Source: Frankiales bacterium (lineage in GTDB: Bacteria; Actinomycetota; Actinomycetes; Mycobacteriales; Jatrophihabitantaceae). Taken from it: a DNA stretch of 5,526 bases. Under the pieces are notes generated by a model. It searched no databases. It was not told the DNA's origin and was given only the letters and a program-made list of their open reading frames with translations. The stretch covers positions 1 to 5,526 of the forward strand of contig JAOPUY010000191.1 in NCBI GenBank assembly GCA_025963265.1, written 5' to 3'. This document shows positions 1 through 5,084 of the stretch, in pieces (position 1 is the stretch's first letter; every line of letters begins with the position of its first letter). Position numbers and translations under genes: made by a program.

Positions 1-593
1 CTGTCCTTCGTGACCAGACAGCGCACGTCATGCGTTCGCATCAAGGCCAACTCGCCCTCGACGGTGTACGGACCGCGGTCGAGCAGCAGCGTCATCCGTT
101 CGGGCATTGGGCCGGCTGGTGGGTCCACGGTGCGGACGACGTAGTGATGACCAGCATCGGCGGCGAAAACCGACAGATCCCGACGGCCGGTCGTGAGCAG
201 CACCGTGCCGGGCGGCGCCGCGGCGATGGCGGCGGCGGCGGCCTCGATGTCGGATACCCAGGTCCAGTCATCCCCGGCCGTCGCGGACCAACCGGGGCGC
301 CGCAGCACCAGCAACGGCCGCCGCGCCAGCCGGCTGGCGGCGACGGCGTGCTCGGTTATCGTCGCCGCAAACGGGTGAGTGGCGTCGACCACCAGGTCGA
401 ACCCGCCCGCTTGCAGGTGTTCGGCCAACCCAGCTATCCCGCCGAAGCCACCGATCCGCACCTGGCCCACGGGCAGTGCGGGGTTACTGACCCGTCCGGC
501 CAGCGAGGACTCGAAAGAGGTCGCCGGACGGTCAGCCAGCGCCAGGGCGAGGGCCCGGGCCTCGCCGGTACCCCCGAGGATCAGCACTCGCAC
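1..593 (-). CDS. cobK: Precorrin-6A reductase CobK (partial; 3' end beyond left edge)
   Basis: Reduces precorrin-6A to precorrin-6B with NADPH in the cytoplasm, in the corrin branch of B12 synthesis. I translated the minus strand from the GTG at 593 to the edge, giving 197 residues. The N-terminal nucleotide-binding loop LGGTGEAR is at residues 6-13, the CobK/CbiJ signature VDATHPFA at 69-76, a TTGR segment near 134-137, and the window stops inside the conserved LVTKD(S/N)GG region. Family members are about 240-260 residues, so roughly 50 C-terminal residues are missing only because of the cut. The GTG at 593 is chosen because it directly precedes the Rossmann strand VRVLILGG and an in-frame TGA lies six codons upstream. 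No good Shine-Dalgarno sequence is visible, and the GTG at 587 is an alternative start. It is the last visible gene of cobL-cobM-cobK, 102 bases after the cobM stop. Family call is certain; the exact start is moderately sure. Confidence 0.96.
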   Translation of the reverse strand, partial: MRVLILGGTGEARALALALADRPATSFESSLAGRVSNPALPVGQVRIGGFGGIAGLAEHLQAGGFDLVVDATHPFAATITEHAVAASRLARRPLLVLRRPGWSATAGDDWTWVSDIEAAAAAIAAAPPGTVLLTTGRRDLSVFAADAGHHYVVRTVDPPAGPMPERMTLLLDRGPYTVEGELALMRTHDVRCLVTKD

Positions 594-606
594 GTGAGCA
601 CTCGCA
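583..606. repeat. 10-bp direct duplication over the cobK start
   Basis: On the plus strand AGCACTCGCA occurs at 583-592 and again at 597-606, separated by four bases. The copies straddle the proposed cobK start codon (593-591), so the start region looks locally duplicated. This may be chance or a short slippage event. It makes the start choice between GTG 593 and GTG 587 slightly uncertain. Confidence 0.4.
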
Positions 607-629
607 GCTCAGAGCCCGACCGCGGGGCG

Positions 630-737
630 GCCGCTCGGCGACTCGACCGCACGGCTGCGGCTGACCGACTACGACGCACCATCGCGGCTAACCGACTACA
701 CCGCACGGCTGCGGCTGGCCGAGTAGAGGTAACTGTC
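630..737. repeat. Degenerate 27-bp tandem repeat across cobM 3' end and cobM-cobK gap
   Basis: Four units of 27 bp can be laid out: 630-656, 657-683, 684-710 and 711-737. GCGGCTGACCGACTAC (657-672) recurs as GCGGCTAACCGACTAC (684-699). ACCGCACGGCTGCGGCTG is identical at 646-663 and 700-717, two periods apart. Units 1 and 3 match at 21 of 27 positions by hand count. The fourth unit keeps only its first part. The period is a multiple of three, so in the cobM frame the DNA reads as nine-residue units (SASRSRAV-stop, SVSRDGAS-stop, SVSRSRAVE). The cobM stop codon therefore lies inside a repeat unit. The non-coding part (594-695) shows nothing else apart from the short duplication at the cobK start. 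Confidence 0.75.
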
Positions 738-1454
738 GGGGAATCCCTCCGCCGCGAGCACCGCCCCGACGACGATGACCGCGGTTCGCTTGAGACCGGC
801 GCCCGCTACCTTCCCGGCGATGTCAGCCAGTGTGCCGCGCAGCACCACCTCGTCCGGCCGGCTGGCATAGGCGACCACCGCGACCGGGCAGTCAGCCCCA
901 TACTCCGGCGTCAACTCCGCCACCACGGCCGCGATCCGCTGCGTCGACAGGTGCAGCACCAGCGTGCTCCGCCCAGCGCCGAAGGCACTCGCGATCGCGG
1001 CAAGGTCCTCGCCGGGCGGCATCGGGGTGGCCCGCTCGGCCGTTCGGGTGAGGACCACCGTCTGTCCGATTCCGGGCACCGTGAGCTCGCGGCCCAGACT
1101 GGCCGCCGCCGCCGCGAACGCCGGCACCCCAGGCGTGATGTCGTAGGGCACTCCGGCTGACTCGAGCTGGCGGATCTGCTCCGCCACCGCGCTGAACAAC
1201 GACGGATCGCCGCTGCACAACCGCGCGACGTCATAACCGGCCTGATCCGCGGCGACCAGCTCAGCCACGATCTCATCCAGGGTGAGCGTCGCGGTGTCGA
1301 TCAGCTGCGCCCCGTCCGGGCAATGCCCCAGCACCTCCGGCGGTATCAGGCTGCCCGCGTAGAGACACACCGGCGACGCGCCTAACAACCGCTGGGCGCG
1401 CAGGGTGATCAGGTCGGCCGCACCCGGGCCGGCCCCGATGAAGTGCACCGTCAC
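696..1454 (-). CDS. cobM: Precorrin-4 C11-methyltransferase CobM
   Basis: Transfers a methyl group from S-adenosylmethionine to C11 of precorrin-4, giving precorrin-5; cytoplasmic, tetrapyrrole methylase superfamily. The protein has 252 residues, normal for CobM/CbiF. Visible are the N-terminal loop FIGAGPG (residues 5-11), the YAGSLIPPEVL segment (32-42), SGDPSLFSA (81-89), TPGVPAF (107-113) and the C-terminal VAYASRPDE (194-202). The GTG at 1454 is chosen because its GTGA overlaps the cobL stop, a strong Shine-Dalgarno sequence sits six bases upstream, and the protein then begins two residues before the conserved strand. The open frame continues upstream to 1658, but that part lies inside cobL and has no family similarity. 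Translational coupling to cobL is likely. The last eight residues (SASRSRAV) and the stop belong to the 27-bp repeat that continues into the gap before cobK, so the C-terminus may be recently altered. Confidence 0.97.
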   Translation of the reverse strand: MTVHFIGAGPGAADLITLRAQRLLGASPVCLYAGSLIPPEVLGHCPDGAQLIDTATLTLDEIVAELVAADQAGYDVARLCSGDPSLFSAVAEQIRQLESAGVPYDITPGVPAFAAAAASLGRELTVPGIGQTVVLTRTAERATPMPPGEDLAAIASAFGAGRSTLVLHLSTQRIAAVVAELTPEYGADCPVAVVAYASRPDEVVLRGTLADIAGKVAGAGLKRTAVIVVGAVLAAEGFPDSYLYSASRSRAV

Positions 1455-2707
1455 GCCGAGTCCTTCCGGTAGTGCCACTGGGTCACCGGCATCGCCGCGC
1501 GCCAGCCGTTGAACGCCCCCACCGGCGCGGCCCGCTGCACCGCGATCCGGCTGAGCTCCCCGCCGTAGCGCTGAAAGGCCTGGGCCAGCACGACTTCGGT
1601 CTCCAGCGTCACCCCGTTGGCGACGAGCCGGCCACCGGTCGGCAGGGCCGCCAGACAAGCATCCAACACTCCGTCAACGCTGACCCCGCCCCCCACGAAC
1701 ACCGCGTCGGGAACCCCGAATTCAGCGAGCGCGGCCAGCGCGTCCGGCGCTCGGCCCGCCACGATCTGCAGCCCCGGCACGCCTAAGCGTTCCGCGTTCG
1801 CCGCGATCCGCTCCAACCGGTCTGGACGCGGCTCGATCGCGATCGCCCGGCAGTCCGGATGTGAGCGCATCCACTCGATGCCGACGCTGCCCGAGCCCGC
1901 GCCGACATCCCACAGCAGCTCGCCCGGAGCGGGGCGGAGCGCCGACAACGTCACCGCGCGCACCTCCCGCTTCGTCAGCTGCCCGTCGCTGTCGAAGGCC
2001 TCGTCGGGCAAGCCCGGAGTGCGGGGCAGCACCGCCCGCGCGTCGGCCAACCGCGGCTGGAGCGCCAGCACGGCCAACGGCTCGTGCGGCACTGCGGTCC
2101 ACTCCGCCGCGATCCCTCGTCGCAACGTTTCCGCGGCCCCGCCCAGCTGTCCCAGCAGCGTCAGCTCGCTGGCGCCGTAGCCCGCTCCCGTCGCCAACGC
2201 GGCCAGCTCGCTCGAGTCATCGCTCGACTCGAGCAGCACCAGCAGCCGCCGACCCGGCGACAACGCGGCGAGCAACGCGGCCTTCGGACGTCCCACCACG
2301 CTGATCGTCTCCACGGCCTCGGCCGGCCAGCCCAGCCGCGCACAGGCCAACGCCAGCGAGGACAGCTGCGGGACCACCTCCAGCGCGTCAGGTCCGATCA
2401 GCCGCGCCAGCGTGCCGCCGACCCCGTAGAACATCGGGTCGCCACTGGCCAGCACGACCAGCCCGCGCGACCGATGCCGCTCGAGCAACCCGGCCAGGGC
2501 CGGCATCATCGGGCTGGGCCAGCTGACTCGCTCAGCGCCCAGCGAATCCGGCAACAACGCGAGCTGGCGTTCGCTGGCCACGATCACGGCCGCGTCGGCC
2601 AGACGCTGGCGAGCGAGCGAGCCCAGACCGTCCCAGCCGTCCGCGCCGATCCCGACCACGGACACCCGACGGTCAGGCCGGGTGCTGGCGGCGGCGGTGA
2701 TGGGCAC
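1451..2707 (-). CDS. cobL: Precorrin-6Y C5,15-methyltransferase (decarboxylating) CobL, CbiE-CbiT fusion
   Basis: Bifunctional cytoplasmic enzyme that methylates C5 and C15 of the corrinoid ring with S-adenosylmethionine and decarboxylates the C12 acetate side chain, turning precorrin-6B into precorrin-8x. Length is 418 residues, typical of fused CobL. The N-terminal CbiE domain (about 15-215) shows VVGIGADG (17-24) and ASGDPMFYG (87-95), and ends with EPLAVLAL. The C-terminal CbiT domain (about 235-418) shows GQLTKREVRA (242-251), the SAM motif DVGAGSGSVGIEW (267-279), an acidic residue E292 after the second strand, and FVGGG (337-341). The start is GTG at 2707 with only a weak GAGG 13 bases upstream; GTG codons at residues 15 and 17 are alternatives that would remove a non-conserved N-terminal tail. 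It is the first gene of a minus-strand operon, overlaps cobM by four bases, and diverges from the riboswitch-controlled chelatase operon. Confidence 0.97.
   Translation of the reverse strand: MPITAAASTRPDRRVSVVGIGADGWDGLGSLARQRLADAAVIVASERQLALLPDSLGAERVSWPSPMMPALAGLLERHRSRGLVVLASGDPMFYGVGGTLARLIGPDALEVVPQLSSLALACARLGWPAEAVETISVVGRPKAALLAALSPGRRLLVLLESSDDSSELAALATGAGYGASELTLLGQLGGAAETLRRGIAAEWTAVPHEPLAVLALQPRLADARAVLPRTPGLPDEAFDSDGQLTKREVRAVTLSALRPAPGELLWDVGAGSGSVGIEWMRSHPDCRAIAIEPRPDRLERIAANAERLGVPGLQIVAGRAPDALAALAEFGVPDAVFVGGGVSVDGVLDACLAALPTGGRLVANGVTLETEVVLAQAFQRYGGELSRIAVQRAAPVGAFNGWRAAMPVTQWHYRKDSA
1461..1467 (-). promoter_or_regulatory. Shine-Dalgarno sequence of cobM
   Basis: GGAAGGA on the minus strand lies six bases upstream of the GTG at 1454, inside the 3' end of cobL. 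It decides the cobM start within a much longer open frame and supports a GTGA-coupled junction. Confidence 0.8.
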
Positions 2708-2720
2708 AGAGTGCAGTCTG
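2707..2720. promoter_or_regulatory. Imperfect palindrome at the cobL start
   Basis: On the minus strand CAGACTGCACTCTG reads as its own reverse complement except for one mismatched pair (positions 5 and 10). It ends on the first base of the proposed cobL start codon. It could be an operator half or a small hairpin that affects initiation. A 14-base near-palindrome can also arise by chance. Confidence 0.25.
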
Positions 2721-2728
2721 CCTCAGGT

Positions 2729-2761
2729 GCCGCGCCGACCCCAGACTCAGCTCGGCGCGGC
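2729..2761. promoter_or_regulatory. Perfect 10-bp inverted repeat in the divergent promoter region
   Basis: GCCGCGCCGA at 2729-2738 is the exact reverse complement of TCGGCGCGGC at 2752-2761, with a 13-base spacer. The repeat lies 22 bases upstream of the cobL start and just upstream of the riboswitch, so it occupies the narrow zone where both promoters should be. The arm centres are 23 bp apart, about two helical turns, which suits a dimeric DNA-binding protein. It could instead fold in the cobL leader RNA as a stable hairpin. No T tract follows on either strand and both flanking genes point away, so a terminator is unlikely. The role is inferred; the repeat itself is seen directly. Confidence 0.5.
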
Positions 2762-2772
2762 CGGCTGAAGTA

Positions 2773-2926
2773 GTCTGGCGACACGTCCGGGCGGCAGGAA
2801 GCTGGTGAGATTCCAGCGCGGTCGCGCCACTGTGAACCAGACTTCGACGCGGTCGAATTGATCGTCGGAATGACGAGCCCGTCACCGGGGTCTGGCGAGC
2901 CAGACACTGTGCCCAGACGCCGCCCG
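2773..2926 (+). promoter_or_regulatory. Adenosylcobalamin (B12) riboswitch
   Basis: The sequence matches the cobalamin riboswitch consensus. The conserved GGAAGC...GGTG...ATTCC stretch forms a hairpin with arms 2801-2805 and 2813-2817. The B12 box GCCACTGTGA is at 2826-2835. A helix CCAGAC (2837-2842) with GTCTGG (2890-2895) closes an internal domain that holds small hairpins 2843-2848/2852-2857 and 2862-2866/2872-2876. The 3' conserved block GAGCCAGACACTGTGCC is at 2897-2913. The closing stem can be GTCTGG 2773-2778 with CCAGAC 2913-2918. The element precedes the chelatase-cobO operon and should reduce its expression when adenosylcobalamin is plentiful. The absence of a terminator-like T tract and the nearby ribosome binding site suggest control of translation. 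Outer boundaries are approximate; 2919-2926 is included because it can pair with 2788-2795. Confidence 0.93.
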
Positions 2927-2930
2927 ACAA

Positions 2931-2957
2931 CTGGGGACGCAGAATCCCTGAAGGAGG
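2931..2957 (+). promoter_or_regulatory. Possible expression-platform hairpin and Shine-Dalgarno sequence of the chelatase gene
   Basis: AAGGAGG at 2951-2957 is a near-perfect ribosome binding site six bases before the GTG at 2964, and it fixes that start. Directly before it, 2932-2937 can pair with 2945-2950 (four Watson-Crick pairs plus two G-U pairs, seven-base loop). In translational cobalamin riboswitches a hairpin near the ribosome binding site communicates with the aptamer through a loop contact. This small hairpin is a candidate for that, but I could not find a convincing loop-loop complement. Confidence 0.6.
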
Positions 2958-2963
2958 CAACGC

Positions 2964-5084
2964 GTGGCGCAATTCCCTTTCACCGCGGTCGTCGGCATGG
3001 ACGACTTGCGGCTCGCGCTCATCCTCAACGCCGTCTCGCCGGCTATCGGCGGCGTGCTGGTGCGGGGCGAGAAGGGCACCGCGAAATCGACTGCGGTCCG
3101 CGCCTTGACCGCGGTGCTGCCTCAGCTCGAGGTCGTCGAAGGCTGCCGGTTTCAGTGCGATCCGAGCGATCCCGACCCCGACTGCCCGGACGGCCCGCAC
3201 TCAGCTGAGCAGGCGCAGGCCCGCACCCGGCGCGACGCCCGGCTGGTGGAGCTGCCGGTCGGAGCCAGCGAGGACCGCTTGGTCGGCTCGCTCGACATCG
3301 AGCGGGCCCTGACCGACGGGGTCAAGTCCTTCGAGCCCGGGTTGCTCGCGGCAGCCCACCGGGGCGTGCTCTACGTCGACGAGGTCAACCTGCTGCACGA
3401 TCACCTGGTCGACCTGCTGCTGGACGCCGCGGCCCTGGGCACCTCCTACGTCGAACGCGAGGGCGTCTCCATCCGGCACGCGTCGCGGTTCCTGCTGGTC
3501 GGCACGATGAACCCCGAGGAGGGCGAGCTCCGGCCGCAACTGCTGGACCGGTTCGGTCTCACGGTCGAGGTCGCAGCCCCGCGCGAGCCGGCGCTGCGGG
3601 CCGAGGTGGTGCGCCGCCGGCTCGCCTTCGACGCCGACCAAAGCAGCGTCATCACCCGCTTCGCCGACGCCGAGGAGTCGCTCAGCGCCCAGATCCGCCG
3701 GGCCCGCGAGCTGCTGCCGCAGGTCGAGCTGTCTGACCCGGCCTTGGCCCAGATCACCTCGGTCTGCGCCTCGTTTGACGTCGACGGGCTGCGGGCCGAC
3801 ATCGTCACCGCGCGCACGGCCTCGGCCCACGCCGCCTGGCACGGCCGGGTCGAGGTGTTAGAGGAGGACGTGCGGGCCGCCGCGCTGCTGGCCCTGCCGC
3901 ACCGCCGTCGGCGCAACCCGTTCGACGCGCCGGGCCTGGATGAAGACCAGCTCGACCGGGCGTTGGCCGACAGCCGGCCGCCTGACCCCGACCCCGACCC
4001 CAACTCGGATGCCGATTCCGATTCCGATTCCGATTCGCAGTCCGAGCACGACGGGCCCTCGGCCAACCAGGCTGAATCGCCGGACCGAGAGCAGGCGGGC
4101 GACCAGCGGGCCGACCAGAAACCTGATTCGGGGGCCACGTCTGACGGCGGCGCGCAGAACACCGCCGAGCCGGGTGCAAGCGACGCCGCTGGACCCGACG
4201 CGTCCAACCCGGCCGAGCCGGGCGCAACCGACGCCGCCGAATCGGACGAGGCGAGCCCCGGCGGCGCCGCCGAACGCGTGGCGGCGGCCTCATCGCCGTT
4301 TCGGGCTCGGCTGCTCGAGGTCCCCGGAACCGGCTTCGGCGCGGCCGGACGACGATCACGGGCTGAGACCGAGTACGGCCGGACGACGCGCTCACGTCGG
4401 CCAGCTGGCCCGGTGCGGCACGTCCATCTGGCCGCGACCATCGCCGCCGCCGCCCCGCACCAAGCGCAGCGCGGCCGCAGCGGGCCTGGCCTGCGGCTGC
4501 GGCGCGACGATCTGCGCGAAGCGGTCCGGGAGGGCCGCGAGGGCAACCTCGTGCTGTTCGTGGTCGACGCCAGCGGGTCGATGGCCGCGCGTTCTCGGAT
4601 GAGCGCGGTCAAGGGCGCCGTCCTGTCGCTGTTGCTCGACGCCTATCAACGGCGGGACAAAGTCGGCCTGATCAGCTTCCGCGGGCACCAGGCCGATCTG
4701 CTGCTGCCGCCGACGTCCTCGGTCGACGCGGCCGCCGCGCGCTTGGAGGTGCTGCCGACCGGTGGACGCACCCCGCTGGCGGCGGCTCTGCTGCAGGCTC
4801 AGGAGACGCTGCGAGTCGAACGGATGCGCGACCCGCTGCGCCGGCCCCTGCTGGTGCTGGTCACCGATGGCCGGCACACCGCCGGCGATGATCCGCGGCG
4901 CGCCGCGGCTCTGCTGGCCCGACAGCGCATCGCTAGCGTGGTCATCGACTGCGAGTCCGGTCCGGTGCGGCTCGGGATGGCCGCGGGCTTGGCCCGATCG
5001 CTGGGCGGGATGTGCCTGCAACTGGAGGAGTTGGCGGCTGGCTCTCTGGCCGAAACCGTCCGCTTGATCAAGGCGGCGGCCTGA
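2964..5084 (+). CDS. Fused BchI/BchD-type AAA+ and VWA metal chelatase subunit, probable cobaltochelatase component
   Basis: The 706-residue protein joins both motor parts of a class I metal chelatase. The N-terminal AAA+ module (about 5-330) has Walker A GEKGTAKST (35-43), Walker B VLYVDEVNLL (135-144), sensor-1 GTMNPEEGELRPQLLDRFG (180-198) and a cysteine-containing insert (C61, C65, C74). An acidic, low-complexity linker (about 335-440) follows. A basic region leads to the C-terminal VWA domain with the MIDAS residues DASGSM (535-540), T603 in GGRTP and D635 in VTDG. By family knowledge it hydrolyses ATP to drive Co2+ insertion by a CobN-type large subunit, in place of CobS/CobT; the CobN partner is not in this window. 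B12 context and the riboswitch argue for cobalt rather than magnesium. Start GTG 2964 has a strong ribosome binding site. The stop TGA shares a base with the cobO ATG, so translation is probably coupled. Confidence 0.92.
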   Translation: MAQFPFTAVVGMDDLRLALILNAVSPAIGGVLVRGEKGTAKSTAVRALTAVLPQLEVVEGCRFQCDPSDPDPDCPDGPHSAEQAQARTRRDARLVELPVGASEDRLVGSLDIERALTDGVKSFEPGLLAAAHRGVLYVDEVNLLHDHLVDLLLDAAALGTSYVEREGVSIRHASRFLLVGTMNPEEGELRPQLLDRFGLTVEVAAPREPALRAEVVRRRLAFDADQSSVITRFADAEESLSAQIRRARELLPQVELSDPALAQITSVCASFDVDGLRADIVTARTASAHAAWHGRVEVLEEDVRAAALLALPHRRRRNPFDAPGLDEDQLDRALADSRPPDPDPDPNSDADSDSDSDSQSEHDGPSANQAESPDREQAGDQRADQKPDSGATSDGGAQNTAEPGASDAAGPDASNPAEPGATDAAESDEASPGGAAERVAAASSPFRARLLEVPGTGFGAAGRRSRAETEYGRTTRSRRPAGPVRHVHLAATIAAAAPHQAQRGRSGPGLRLRRDDLREAVREGREGNLVLFVVDASGSMAARSRMSAVKGAVLSLLLDAYQRRDKVGLISFRGHQADLLLPPTSSVDAAAARLEVLPTGGRTPLAAALLQAQETLRVERMRDPLRRPLLVLVTDGRHTAGDDPRRAAALLARQRIASVVIDCESGPVRLGMAAGLARSLGGMCLQLEELAAGSLAETVRLIKAAA
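3984..4037. repeat. Hexanucleotide repeats encoding the acidic DP/DS linker
   Basis: GACCCC occurs three times in a row at 3984-4001, and GATTCC three times plus GATTCG at 4014-4037. Both are in frame and encode DPDPDP (residues 341-346) and DSDSDSDS (351-358) in the linker between the AAA+ and VWA modules. The GATTCC tract is clearly richer in A and T at codon ends than the surrounding gene. It looks like slippage-generated sequence, and its length may vary between strains without breaking the frame. Confidence 0.8.
4164..4259. repeat. Two 48-bp tandem units in the chelatase linker (16-residue repeat)
   Basis: Units 4164-4211 and 4212-4259 encode AEPGASDAAGPDASNP (residues 401-416) and AEPGATDAAESDEASP (417-432), ten of sixteen residues identical, with the best match over the first nine. 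They sit in the disordered linker just before the conserved basic region that leads to the VWA domain. A duplication event is the simplest explanation. Confidence 0.7.

Noticed and set aside
30..1160. A 376-codon open frame on the plus strand opposite cobK and cobM
   Set aside because: It is antisense to two genes with clear family motifs, its translation is a low-complexity mix of Arg, Gly, His and Gln without any recognisable domain, and long antisense frames are expected in DNA with GC-rich third codon positions.
1455..1658. N-terminal extension of CobM upstream of 1454
   Set aside because: These 68 codons lie inside the conserved CbiT domain of cobL in another frame and do not resemble tetrapyrrole methylases. 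The strong ribosome binding site and GTGA overlap support the start at 1454.
2729..2761. Intrinsic terminator formed by the inverted repeat
   Set aside because: No T-rich tail follows on either strand, and the adjacent genes both point away from it, so there is no transcript to end here.
2084..2773. Plus-strand open frame of 229 codons that runs into the intergenic region
   Set aside because: It is antisense to cobL, shows no conserved motif, is dominated by Arg, Gln, Ala and Pro, and would run through the divergent promoter zone.
2771..2776. TAGTCT as a -10 promoter element for the chelatase operon
   Set aside because: It fits the loose actinobacterial TAnnnT pattern, but no -35 element is visible at the right distance, and it overlaps the strand that seems to close the riboswitch stem, so transcription should begin upstream of it.
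3446..4612. A 388-codon open frame on the minus strand opposite the chelatase, and similar long frames at 3201-3842, 3805-4395, 4392-5240 and 4799-5407
   Set aside because: All lie opposite the chelatase or cobO, whose plus-strand reading has Walker, MIDAS and P-loop motifs. The antisense translations are Ser/Arg-rich or Gln/Arg-rich composition shadows.
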